A stretch of 45,976 nucleotides of DNA from AC-69 sp035701505. Lineage in GTDB: Bacteria; Actinomycetota; UBA4738; HRBIN12. The notes below the pieces were generated by a model, which was given only the letters and a program-made list of their open reading frames with translations, was not told the origin of the DNA and searched no databases. A program made the position numbers and the translations under genes. Below, piece by piece: positions 1 through 7,906 of the stretch. The DNA is taken from NCBI GenBank assembly GCA_035701505.1, contig DASSSA010000083.1, forward strand, positions 1 through 45,976, in the 5' to 3' direction. Every line of letters begins with the position of its first letter. Position 1 is the stretch's first letter.

Positions 1-709
1 CCACCACCTCGGTGCCGTCCTTCAGGTTCTCGATCTTGCGGACGTCGAGCCGGATGGACGAGTAGAACTTGAGCGCGCGGCCGCCCGGTGTGGTCTCTGG
101 ATTGCCGAACATCACGCCGATCTTCTCTCGGAGCTGGTTGATGAAGATGGCGGTGGTGTCGAACCGCGACAGCGAGCCGGCCAGCTTCCGCATGGCCTGC
201 GACATGAGCCGGGCTTGCAGGCCCACGTGGGAATCGCCCATCTCGCCCTCGATCTCGGCCCTGGGCACGAGCGCGGCCACCGAGTCGATGACCACGAGAT
301 CCATGGCCCCGGATCGCACCAGGAGATCGGCGATCTCCAACGCCTGCTCGCCGGAGTCCGGCTGCGACACCAGAAGCTCGTCGATGTTCACCCCGAGCTT
401 GCGAGCGTAGGTGGGATCCAGCGCGTGCTCGGCGTCGACGAAGGCCGCGATCCCGCCCATCCTCTGGGCCTCGGCGATGACGTGAAGGCACACCGTGGTC
501 TTGCCCGACCCTTCAGGGCCGAAGACCTCCACGATGCGCCCCCGGGGGATGCCGCCCACGCACAGGGCCATGTCGAGAGCGATGGAGCCGGTGGGGATGA
601 CCGAGATCCCCTGCCCGGCGGGGTGCTCCCCCAGCCGCATCACCGCCCCCTTGCCGTATTGCTTCTCGATCTGCGTGAGCGCCACGTCGAGCATCTTGTC
701 CCGATCCAT
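1..709 (-). CDS. recA: RecA recombinase (C-terminus cut by window edge)
   Basis: DNA-dependent ATPase that forms the nucleoprotein filament for homologous recombination and triggers LexA self-cleavage in the SOS response. The visible 236 residues carry the Walker A motif GPEGSGKTT at 64-72, the Walker B stretch LVVIDSVAALVP near 138-149, and loop regions including the FGNPETTPGGRALKFYSS stretch. About 110 C-terminal residues lie outside the window. I chose ATG 709 because a perfect AAGGAGG (718-724) sits 8 nt upstream; the in-frame ATG at 733 lacks such a site. The gene follows thpR on the same strand but has its own upstream region with a LexA box and a -35/-10 pair. The family call is certain; only the start could shift by 8 codons. 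Confidence 0.97.
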   Translation of the reverse strand, partial: MDRDKMLDVALTQIEKQYGKGAVMRLGEHPAGQGISVIPTGSIALDMALCVGGIPRGRIVEVFGPEGSGKTTVCLHVIAEAQRMGGIAAFVDAEHALDPTYARKLGVNIDELLVSQPDSGEQALEIADLLVRSGAMDLVVIDSVAALVPRAEIEGEMGDSHVGLQARLMSQAMRKLAGSLSRFDTTAIFINQLREKIGVMFGNPETTPGGRALKFYSSIRLDVRKIENLKDGTEVV

Positions 710-807
710 CCGCGAAGCCTCCTTCTGTCCCATCGCCCACCGGCGTACGGCTCCGGTGAGCTCTTCCCCGATGTGGGGGCGCACGATAGCGCGTGGGTCT
801 GACACGG

Positions 808-836
808 ATTACACCTCTGTCATTCCGAATCTGCAA
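808..836 (-). promoter_or_regulatory. Candidate recA promoter
   Basis: Reading the minus strand, TTGCAG (831-836) and TGTAAT (808-813) are separated by exactly 17 nt, a good match to a sigma-70/SigA type promoter. Transcription would start near 801 and give a leader of about 90 nt before the recA ATG. The LexA box lies 14 nt upstream of the -35 element. Confidence 0.5.
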
Positions 837-850
837 CCCCCGACCCTACC

Positions 851-864
851 CGAACGTATGTTCG
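851..864 (-). promoter_or_regulatory. LexA (SOS) box upstream of recA
   Basis: CGAACGTATGTTCG is a perfect 14-bp match to the Gram-positive/actinobacterial LexA operator pattern CGAAC-N4-GTTCG, with perfectly inverted half-sites. It lies between the thpR stop and the recA promoter, about 140 nt before the recA start, so recA is very probably an SOS gene here. LexA itself is not in the window. Confidence 0.85.
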
Positions 865-867
865 GGG

Positions 868-1464
868 TCAATCACCTCGGGACCCGAGTCCGAACTCCCC
901 GACGGGCTCGTAGATCGGCGCGGGACGTCGGAGGTGGCTCCGATACACGACCAGCCGGTCGACGGCGAACGGCTCCGAGGCGACGTCCGCCGCCGCGATC
1001 TCCTCCCCGTCCACCGGGACCGGCGGATCGAACCTGGCCACCGTGAGATGAGCGGTGAAGGGGCGCTTCTCCGGTGTGAACTCCTTGGCCAGCGTTCCCT
1101 CGAGGTCGGCCGCCAGCGAGGCCAAGCGACCGCTCGGATCGTCCAGGCCCGCCCACAGCACCCGCGCTCGCCGCGTCGTGGGGAACGCGCCGAGCCCGGT
1201 GACCCGGGTCTCGAACGGCTCGCTCTGTCGAGCGACTGCCTCGACGGTTTCCATGACCCACCCCACGAGCCGCGGCCACGTCGAGCCGAGGAACTTCAAG
1301 GTCACGTGCTGGTTCTGCTTGGGCACCCACCTCGCGCGGGGGAAGCGCTCACGCCACGGCCCGACCGCGTCCTGCACCCGGTCACGGACCTGCTCGGGAA
1401 CGTCCACCGCCACGAACAGCCGCAGGGGTTTGGCCTCCGGTCGCGACGCCCGGTCTCGCGCCAT
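868..1464 (-). CDS. thpR: RNA 2',3'-cyclic phosphodiesterase (2H family, LigT-like)
   Basis: Member of the 2H phosphoesterase family, which opens 2',3'-cyclic phosphates on RNA ends and was first described as 2'-5' RNA ligase. The 198-residue protein carries the two signature HxT motifs, HVTLKFLG (His53) and HLTVARF (His139), spaced as in the family. The start is ATG 1464, overlapping the cinA stop by one base (TGATG), which suggests translational coupling; a longer in-frame reading from 1545 would run deep into cinA and only adds a low-complexity Gly/Pro/Ala/Arg stretch. The cinA-thpR-recA neighbourhood is common in Actinomycetota. The physiological substrate is unknown for most bacteria. 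Confidence 0.9.
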   Translation of the reverse strand: MARDRASRPEAKPLRLFVAVDVPEQVRDRVQDAVGPWRERFPRARWVPKQNQHVTLKFLGSTWPRLVGWVMETVEAVARQSEPFETRVTGLGAFPTTRRARVLWAGLDDPSGRLASLAADLEGTLAKEFTPEKRPFTAHLTVARFDPPVPVDGEEIAAADVASEPFAVDRLVVYRSHLRRPAPIYEPVGEFGLGSRGD

Positions 1465-2726
1465 CACCTGGGCCGAGGCCCATCGGGCAGGGGCGCGCCC
1501 TGGACATGGCGGCGCACCAGGTCCAGCCCCACCTGCTCCGCCCACCGTCGCACCAGGTCGCGATCGCCGGGTGAGCGAAGGCTGCGCTGGTGCGAGACGC
1601 CCTCGGCCTCAAGCGCCGCCCAGATCTGGCCGGGCTCCGCCCCCGCGTGAGCCTGCGGTCCGGCCGCGCCGGTCAGGGCCAGGGCGAGGTCGGCGCCGAA
1701 CAGCCGGCGTGCGCCCGTCGCCATCTCCCGGGCGCACTCCGCGCTGACCAACCCCGGCCCGTCGATCGTCTCCTGCGAGACGCCGAGGATCTCCCGCTTC
1801 GCCCGGGCCGAGTAGCACACAGCGGAGCCCAGGAAGTAGTCGGAGGCCCCCGACACCGATGTGATCCTGGCACCGAGCTCACCGCCCGTCAGCGACTCGG
1901 CGCAGGCCAGGGTCTTCCCCGAGTCGCGCAGCAACCGGGCCACGGTCTCTTCCAACTCCTCGTCCGCCGTCGTGAACGCGTGATCCCCGAGCCGCCGGAC
2001 CACCTCCTCGACCAACGGCTCGAGCAACGCCTCGGCGTCACCGCGACTTCGCGCCTTCGCCGTCAGCCGGACCTTCACCTCTCCACCGCCGGCGAGGTAG
2101 GCGACGGTGGGGTTGGCGGAGGCCCGGAACAGGTCGTCGGTCAGCTCGGCGACGCGCGACTCCGGGATCCCGACGCACCGGACGACCCGCGACGCGATCG
2201 AGGCCGGCCCGGCCAGCGATGACAGCTCCCGCAGCACGGTCCCCTCCATCATCTCCCGCATCTCCGCGGGGACGCCGGGGAGTGCGTACAGGCGCGTCCC
2301 CTCGATCGCGACCGCGAGGCCCGGCGCCGTCCCTCGGTCGGGCAGGATCACGCGCGCACCCTCGGGCACGTCCGCCTGGACGAGGTTCGACTCCGTCATG
2401 TCCCGTCCCGCCCGGTCGAACTTCGCGCGAATCATGTCCTCGAGCTCGGGACGGCGGAGCATCCGCGCTCCGGCAACCCGGGCCAGAGCCTGGCGCGTGA
2501 TGTCGTCCTGCGTTGGTCCCAGGCCGCCCGTCACGATCACTACGTCCGCATGGGAGAGTGCATGCCGAAGCGCCTCCTCGATCCGCTCCGGGTTGTCCCC
2601 CACCGCTTGGTGGTACAAGACGTCGACCCCGATCTCCGCAAGGCGCTCGGAGATCCACCGGGCGTTCGTGTTGGGGATCTGCCCGAGCAGGAGCTCGGTG
2701 CCCACCCCCACGACCTCAGCCCTCAC
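1464..2726 (-). CDS. cinA: CinA family protein (MoaB/Mog-like domain plus NMN amidohydrolase domain)
   Basis: The 420-residue protein has the two-domain CinA layout. Residues 1-170 are a molybdopterin-binding-like domain with VTGGLGPTQDD at 65-75. Residues 255-410 are a PncC-type nicotinamide-nucleotide amidohydrolase domain with AESLTGG at 276-282 and a YFLGSAVCYS stretch. CinA recycles pyridine nucleotides and is often encoded next to recA, as here. I chose GTG 2726, which gives the normal N-terminus RAEVVGVGTELLLGQ; the longer reading to 2816 would overlap the rodZ-like gene by about 58 nt. The usual Cys of the AESCTGG motif is Leu here, as in many homologues. It is 32 nt downstream of the rodZ-like gene and overlaps thpR by one base. 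Confidence 0.93.
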   Translation of the reverse strand: MRAEVVGVGTELLLGQIPNTNARWISERLAEIGVDVLYHQAVGDNPERIEEALRHALSHADVVIVTGGLGPTQDDITRQALARVAGARMLRRPELEDMIRAKFDRAGRDMTESNLVQADVPEGARVILPDRGTAPGLAVAIEGTRLYALPGVPAEMREMMEGTVLRELSSLAGPASIASRVVRCVGIPESRVAELTDDLFRASANPTVAYLAGGGEVKVRLTAKARSRGDAEALLEPLVEEVVRRLGDHAFTTADEELEETVARLLRDSGKTLACAESLTGGELGARITSVSGASDYFLGSAVCYSARAKREILGVSQETIDGPGLVSAECAREMATGARRLFGADLALALTGAAGPQAHAGAEPGQIWAALEAEGVSHQRSLRSPGDRDLVRRWAEQVGLDLVRRHVQGAPLPDGPRPR

Positions 2727-2758
2727 CGGCCTCTCGCGTGGTTCGGTCCGGCTCGCGC

Positions 2759-3481
2759 TCACGCCGCCGGCGACGGGGTGAGGCCAACGTTCCCGTAACT
2801 GTAGGTCTGGTGCCACGGACGGTTGCGCCTTCCCGGGAACCCCTTGTCATCGCCGTTCACCGTCACATGGGCGCTGGCGCCGTGGTCCAGCTGGATCGTG
2901 AGCGACAGGTCGGCCTCGAAGGACCGGCTCTCGCCGGGCTCCAACGAGAAGGGCTGCGGCTGCGCCGCGTCGATCGTCACGGTGACCTCGACCGGTTGTG
3001 CCGCCGCCACCAACGCCACGATCCCTGGGCCCGGTCCTGCCAGGCCCGCCGAATCGGAGGACAGGTCGGCCGGGGGCGGGGCGGACGCCCTCGTGGAGAT
3101 GATCCCGAACGACGCCGCCAGGATCAGCAGCACCGTCGCGATCATCACGAACAGCAGGTGGCTGTCGCGACGGCGTGGTGCGTCGATGGGGTTCTCCGGC
3201 GCAGGTGGCCCCGTCGGCGCCGGCGCCTCCGCCGGCGCCGACGCGAACCGCGCGTACGCGTGCACCATCTTGTCGGAGGGGAGCCCGAGGTACGATGCGT
3301 ACGACCGGATCGAGCCGCGAACGTACACGTCGCCCATGAGGCGATCGAAGGCCTCCTCCTCCAGGGCTACGAGGAACTCGCGGCGGATCCTCGTGTCGCG
3401 GCTGGCCTCGTCGAGGGTCACGCCGCGGGCCGCGCGGGCCCTTCGAAGCGCCGGGCCCACGCCGATGGTCGATCGCTGCAC
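2759..3481 (-). CDS. rodZ: RodZ-like helix-turn-helix membrane protein
   Basis: A 240-residue bitopic protein with the RodZ arrangement. An N-terminal Xre/Cro-like helix-turn-helix lies at about 7-75 (LRRARAARGVTLDEASRDT). A Pro/Ala-rich linker follows, then one membrane segment near 110-130 (LLFVMIATVLLILAASFGII), then a C-terminal beta-rich domain resembling DUF4115 (FSLEPGESRSFEAD, VTVNG). RodZ family proteins link MreB and cell-wall elongation, or act as envelope regulators in Gram-positives. The start GTG 3481 follows a GGGAGG; a longer reading to 3532 would cover a TATACT hexamer (3513-3518) that may be the -10. The linker is encoded by a 13-bp inverted repeat. In this genome it sits between a VOC gene and cinA. 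Confidence 0.75.
   Translation of the reverse strand: MQRSTIGVGPALRRARAARGVTLDEASRDTRIRREFLVALEEEAFDRLMGDVYVRGSIRSYASYLGLPSDKMVHAYARFASAPAEAPAPTGPPAPENPIDAPRRRDSHLLFVMIATVLLILAASFGIISTRASAPPPADLSSDSAGLAGPGPGIVALVAAAQPVEVTVTIDAAQPQPFSLEPGESRSFEADLSLTIQLDHGASAHVTVNGDDKGFPGRRNRPWHQTYSYGNVGLTPSPAA
3213..3242. repeat. 13-bp inverted repeat inside the rodZ-like gene
   Basis: GTCGGCGCCGGCG and CGCCGGCGCCGAC flank a 4-nt loop, giving a perfect 13-bp stem. It encodes the Ala/Pro linker before the membrane helix. It shares the core GGCGCCGGCG with the palindrome in ftsK. Confidence 0.85.
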
Positions 3482-3580
3482 GCTTCCTCCCGGATCCGGC
3501 GTGTGGCCTGGGAGTATAGGCAGTGGTCTCACGGACCGCCGGGTGGGTTGGACCAGGAGAGGGCGGAGTGGATGCCGGGT

Positions 3581-3979
3581 TCAGAAGTCCCGCCGTCCCT
3601 CGAAGTGGGCCGCGACCTCGGGCCGGGTGAGCTGGTACAGGGCCACCCGGTGCCCTCCGGCCGTCCGAAAGGAACAGCAGGGTCCGTGAGGGATCTCGAA
3701 GGTGCCAGCCGGCTGCCATCCCCTGGCCTGGAGCTCGGCCAGCGAGGCCGCAAGGTCCTCCACCCGATAGACGAAGATCGGCCGATCGCCCTCGACGTGA
3801 TCTGCCAGCAAGAGGAGTGGCGGGCCGGCGGTCAGCCGGACCGCTGCGACCCTGGTCCCGCCGGACTCGATGGCGAAGACCAACTCGCCACCCAGGACGT
3901 CGGTGAAGTACGAGGCTTCGGCAGCGACGTCGTCGCTCGGGCAATACAGGAAATCGAGCTGCGCGAAGGGCGCGGCCAT
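3581..3979 (-). CDS. VOC (glyoxalase/dioxygenase fold) family protein
   Basis: A single-domain 132-residue protein with the vicinal oxygen chelate fold pattern: two beta-alpha-beta-beta-beta units, with YFTDVLGGELVF near 24-35 and IFVYRVEDLAASLAELQARGW in the second half. The ending PHGPCCSFRTAGGHRVALYQL is typical of the family. Members bind a metal and catalyse isomerisation, ring cleavage or antibiotic sequestration; substrate cannot be predicted. It starts 13 nt after the ftsK stop, so it probably rides on the ftsK transcript. In many Actinomycetota this interval holds pgsA or rimO, neither of which is present. Confidence 0.75.
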   Translation of the reverse strand: MAAPFAQLDFLYCPSDDVAAEASYFTDVLGGELVFAIESGGTRVAAVRLTAGPPLLLLADHVEGDRPIFVYRVEDLAASLAELQARGWQPAGTFEIPHGPCCSFRTAGGHRVALYQLTRPEVAAHFEGRRDF

Positions 3980-3992
3980 CGAACCTGGCGAC

Positions 3993-6215
3993 TCAGGTCG
4001 TGCGGGCCGAGCGGGACTCCTCCCACTCCTCCCACGTGATCAGGACGTCACGAGCCCGCGAGCCCTGCGAGGGACCCACGATCCCCCGCTCTTCCATCAG
4101 GTCCATCAGCCGTCCGGCTCGGGCGAACCCCACCTTGAGCTTTCGCTGAAGCATGGACGTCGAGCCGAGCTGCGACCGGATCACGAGCTCCGCGGCCTGT
4201 TCGAGGAGCTCGTCGCCGGCACCGAGGTCGTCCTCGCCTTCCATCGGTGGGCGCCCAAGAGCCTCGACGCTGGCCGCGTACTCGGGCTCGCGCTGGGCTC
4301 GGATCCATTCGCACACCGACGTGACCTCCTTCTCGGTGACCCACGCCGCCTGCAGGCGCGTCGGCTTCGACGCGCTGGACGGCGCGAACAGCATGTCGCC
4401 GTGCCCGACGAGCTTCTCCGCGCCGTTCATGTCGAGGATGACCCGCGAATCCGCCTGTGACGACGTCATCAGGGCGATCCGGGAAGGGATGTTCGCCTTG
4501 ATCAGGCCGGTGACGACGTCGACCGATGGCCGTTGCGTGGCCACGACCAGGTGGATGCCGACGGCCCTGGCCATCTGGGCGATGCGGACGATCGTGTCCT
4601 CCACGTCGCGCGGTGACACCAGCATCAGGTCGGCCAGCTCGTCGATCACGACCACGATGTACGGGAGGTCGGCGAACTTCTCGTCCTGGCCTGGCGGGAT
4701 CCGGAGCGTGCCCGATGCCAGACCCTCGCGGTATCCGTCGACGTCGCGGACGCCCACCATGGCCAGGGCCTCGTACCGCTGCTCCATCTCCCGGACCACC
4801 CACCCAAGGGCCTCGGCGGCTCGCTTTGGATGCACGATCACCGGCGACAGGAGATGCGGCAGGTCAGCGAAGTGCGCAAGTTCGACTCGTTTGGGATCGA
4901 CCAGCACCAGCTTCACCTGGTCGGGCGTCGTTCGCATCAGGATGGACGTGATGAAGCAGTTGATGAGGGAGGACTTCCCTGCGCCGGTGGCCCCGGCGAT
5001 CAGCAGGTGCGGCATCTTCGTCAGGTTCACCATCTGAGCCCGGCCGTGGACGTCCTTGCCCAACGCCACCGCCAGCGGGTGCCGGTCCTCCTTGGCCGCC
5101 CTGGCCCGAAGGACGTCCCCGAGCATCACGAAGTCGCGCACCCTGTTCGGCACCTCGACGCCGATGGCGGACTTCCCGGGGATCGGCGCGATGATCCGGA
5201 CGTCGGGCGTGGCGAGCGCGTAGGCGATGTCGTCGGCCAGGGACAGCACCTTGTTCACCTTGGTGCCCGCCTCCACCTCGACCTCATACAGTGTGACGGT
5301 CGGGCCGCGGTGAGCTTTGGGCACGCGGGCGGCCACGCCGAACGTGCGGAACGTTCGCTCCAGGGCCGCCGTGGTTTGCTCCTCGTCCCGCGTGGATCCG
5401 GCCGACGCGGGAGCGGTTCGCAGCAGGCCGATCGGAGGCAGTTTGTACGCCCCACCTTTCGGCGCCGGGGTGGGGACGAAGGCCGTGTCGGATCCCGTTC
5501 CGGGCGGCGGCGACGCGGGTTCCGGTTCGGCCTCGTTGTCGCGGAGGTCCACCACGACCGGGACGTCCTCCTCGGTGCGGTCCCGGCGATCGCGCTTGGT
5601 TCGCGTGGCCCGCCCCGGCTCGGCCTCCTCGTCGTCACCGGCCGCAGCCGACAGCTCGCGGACCCTGGCCCACGCCGCGGACAGCGGCGTGCCGGTGAAG
5701 ATCAGCACCCCGAGCATCGCCACGCCACTCCAGATGATGCCGGCGCCCAGTCGCGACACCCCGCGAGAGATGGTCCATGCGGTGACCGCGCCGACGAACC
5801 CGGCCGCGTCCCGGGCGCTCGACGTGCCGGAGAACGGCGCGGGGTTGTCGTGCGTGAGCGACCACAGCGCGAGCAGGCCCACCGACATGAGGGCGAACCC
5901 GATGAACATCCGGGCCCGCACTTCCTCGGCCGTCCCCCGAAGGAGCAGGATTCCCGAGTACAGCGCGAGGAGCGGGAACAGCACCGCGGCCTGCCCCACC
6001 AAGGCTTCCAGCACGAGCTCGATGCCCCGGCCAACGAACCCCGCCGCGTCGAACCACAGCCCCAGGATCGAGATCAGGGCGAACACCATCAGGCCGATCC
6101 CCAGCGCGTCGCGGGCCCAGGGTGCGAGGTGCTGGCGGACCTTCGGGCGCGCAGGCTTGTCGCTGGTGGAAGGGCGCCGGCGCGCCGGCGCCCTTCGGCT
6201 GGACTTCGCGGGCAT
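3993..6215 (-). CDS. ftsK: FtsK/SpoIIIE DNA translocase
   Basis: Septum-anchored hexameric motor that pumps chromosomal DNA during division. The 740 residues comprise an N-terminal membrane domain (about four hydrophobic segments between 37 and 175), a short acidic/basic linker to about 280, the alpha-beta motor with Walker A GATGAGKS (408-415), LVLVDPKR (436-443) and the Walker B-like VVVIDELADLM (521-531), and a winged-helix gamma domain (about 665-728) that reads KOPS-type polar sequences. The linker is short compared with E. coli FtsK, so the size is SpoIIIE-like. ATG 6215 overlaps the rnj stop by one base (TGATG). A 28-bp perfect palindrome covers codons 7-16. Confidence 0.96.
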   Translation of the reverse strand: MPAKSSRRAPARRRPSTSDKPARPKVRQHLAPWARDALGIGLMVFALISILGLWFDAAGFVGRGIELVLEALVGQAAVLFPLLALYSGILLLRGTAEEVRARMFIGFALMSVGLLALWSLTHDNPAPFSGTSSARDAAGFVGAVTAWTISRGVSRLGAGIIWSGVAMLGVLIFTGTPLSAAWARVRELSAAAGDDEEAEPGRATRTKRDRRDRTEEDVPVVVDLRDNEAEPEPASPPPGTGSDTAFVPTPAPKGGAYKLPPIGLLRTAPASAGSTRDEEQTTAALERTFRTFGVAARVPKAHRGPTVTLYEVEVEAGTKVNKVLSLADDIAYALATPDVRIIAPIPGKSAIGVEVPNRVRDFVMLGDVLRARAAKEDRHPLAVALGKDVHGRAQMVNLTKMPHLLIAGATGAGKSSLINCFITSILMRTTPDQVKLVLVDPKRVELAHFADLPHLLSPVIVHPKRAAEALGWVVREMEQRYEALAMVGVRDVDGYREGLASGTLRIPPGQDEKFADLPYIVVVIDELADLMLVSPRDVEDTIVRIAQMARAVGIHLVVATQRPSVDVVTGLIKANIPSRIALMTSSQADSRVILDMNGAEKLVGHGDMLFAPSSASKPTRLQAAWVTEKEVTSVCEWIRAQREPEYAASVEALGRPPMEGEDDLGAGDELLEQAAELVIRSQLGSTSMLQRKLKVGFARAGRLMDLMEERGIVGPSQGSRARDVLITWEEWEESRSARTT
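6169..6196. repeat. 28-bp perfect palindrome in the start of ftsK
   Basis: GAAGGGCGCCGGCG is followed directly by its exact reverse complement, with no spacer. It covers codons 7-16 of ftsK (an Arg/Ala/Pro-rich stretch) and begins 19 nt inside the start codon. In RNA it would give a very stable GC-rich hairpin close to the ftsK ribosome-binding region. Confidence 0.9.
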
Positions 6216-7906
6216 CAGACCTCCATGATCACGGGCAAGATCACCGGCTTTCGCTGGGTGACCTCGTAGAAGTACTTGCCCAGTGTCCTCCGGATGTTCT
6301 GTTCGATCGCGCTCCGGTCGACGACTCGCGCCTGAGCGCTCTCCTTCAGGGAGAGCATGACGCGATTCCTGGCCTCTTCAAGGATGTCGCCCGAGGTCTC
6401 GATGAACACGAACCCCCGGTTTACGATGTCCGGGCCGGCCACGATCTCGCCCTGGTGGGCGTCGATCGTGACCACCACGACCACCACGCCATCGGCCGAG
6501 AGCTTCCGCCGATCCCTGAGCACGACCTCGCCCACGTCTCCGATCCCCAGCCCGTCCACGAAGGTCATCCCTGCCGGGATCCTTCCTGCGATCCGGACCC
6601 GCTCCCCCACCTCCACCAGGTCCCCGTCCTCGCAGATCAGCACGTGGTCGGGGGGGATGCCCACCTCGGCGGCCAGCTTGGCGTGATGGGCCAGGTGCCG
6701 TCGTTCCCCATGGACGGGGATGAACCATCGCGGCTGGACGAGCGAGAGCATCAGCCGGAGCTCCTCCTGGGCTGCGTGCCCCGACGCGTGCACCGGGGCC
6801 GCCGGCTCGTGGTACACGTCAGCCCCCGTGCGGTACAGGCCATCGATGACCCGGTGGATGGCTGGCTCGTTCCCCGGGATGAGCGAGGAGGACAGGACCA
6901 CGGTGTCGCCCTGGCGAAGGTCCACGAACTTGTGCTCCCGGGCCGCCATCAGCGAGAGCGCCGAGTAGGGCTCGCCCTGGCTGCCCGTGCACACCACCAC
7001 GACCCGCGACCGGTCCAGCCTGTCCAGGTCCTCGATCAGGACGATGTCCTCATCCGGTACGTGGAGCAGCCCCAGCCGACGAGCGGCGTCGACGCTCTGG
7101 TGCATCGAGCGGCCCAGGACCGCTACCGCCCGCTCGTTCGCCCGAGCGGCGTTCGCCACCTGCTGGATGCGGTGGATGTGGCTGGAGAAGCAGGCCACCA
7201 CGACGAGCTCGGGAGCCCGGGCGATGATGTCCTGCAGAACCGGGCCGACGGTCCGCTCGCTCGAGGTGTACCCGGCCTCCTCGGCGTTCGTCGAGTCGGA
7301 CAGCATGAGGTGCACGCCGCTGTCTCGTCCGGCCTCCTCGGCCAGACGGTGCAGGTCGGTGGGCCGCCCGTCGAGGGGCGTCTGGTCGATCTTGAAGTCC
7401 CCCGTATGCAGGATCGTTCCGAACGGGGTGTCGATGGCCACGGCCATGCCTTCCGGGATGGAATGCGTCACCCGCATGAACCGCATGGAGAATGGCCCCA
7501 CACTCGCCGCTCCGCCCGGCACCACGGTCTGGAATATTGCCCGTTCCCTGACCTGGTGCTCCTCGAGCTTTCCCTCCAGTAGCGCGAGGGTGAACGCGGT
7601 CCCATAGATCGGCAGAACACCCTCGAACTCGCGCAGCAGGTACGGGACGGAGCCGATGTGGTCCTCGTGCCCGTGGGTCAGCACCACGGCCTCGACCCGG
7701 TCCATGTTCTCCCGCACGTATTCGAAGTCCGGCAAGACGAGATCGATCCCGGGCATCTCGGCGTGAGGGAACGACAAGCCCGCGTCGAGGATGAGGAGGC
7801 GGTCATCCAGCTCGACGCAGGCCATGTTGCGGCCGATCTCGCCCACGCCGCCGAGGAATGCGACCCGAGCCGGCCGCCGCCCCGGCCCGCTAGAGGAGCC
7901 TGGCAT
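6215..7906 (-). CDS. rnj: Ribonuclease J
   Basis: Metallo-beta-lactamase/beta-CASP ribonuclease with 5'-3' exo- and endonuclease activity, central to RNA turnover in Gram-positive bacteria. The 564-residue protein has the metal motif HGHEDHIG at 78-85, SDSTNAE, the beta-CASP motif ASGHA and a C-terminal RNase J domain with FIPVHGE. The only reasonable start is ATG 7906, 17 nt inside the end of dapA; the upstream in-frame extension to 7999 reads through dapA in a shifted frame and looks like a shadow. The dapA-rnj-ftsK order is classical for Actinomycetota. It is coupled to ftsK by TGATG. Confidence 0.95.
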   Translation of the reverse strand: MPGSSSGPGRRPARVAFLGGVGEIGRNMACVELDDRLLILDAGLSFPHAEMPGIDLVLPDFEYVRENMDRVEAVVLTHGHEDHIGSVPYLLREFEGVLPIYGTAFTLALLEGKLEEHQVRERAIFQTVVPGGAASVGPFSMRFMRVTHSIPEGMAVAIDTPFGTILHTGDFKIDQTPLDGRPTDLHRLAEEAGRDSGVHLMLSDSTNAEEAGYTSSERTVGPVLQDIIARAPELVVVACFSSHIHRIQQVANAARANERAVAVLGRSMHQSVDAARRLGLLHVPDEDIVLIEDLDRLDRSRVVVVCTGSQGEPYSALSLMAAREHKFVDLRQGDTVVLSSSLIPGNEPAIHRVIDGLYRTGADVYHEPAAPVHASGHAAQEELRLMLSLVQPRWFIPVHGERRHLAHHAKLAAEVGIPPDHVLICEDGDLVEVGERVRIAGRIPAGMTFVDGLGIGDVGEVVLRDRRKLSADGVVVVVVTIDAHQGEIVAGPDIVNRGFVFIETSGDILEEARNRVMLSLKESAQARVVDRSAIEQNIRRTLGKYFYEVTQRKPVILPVIMEV

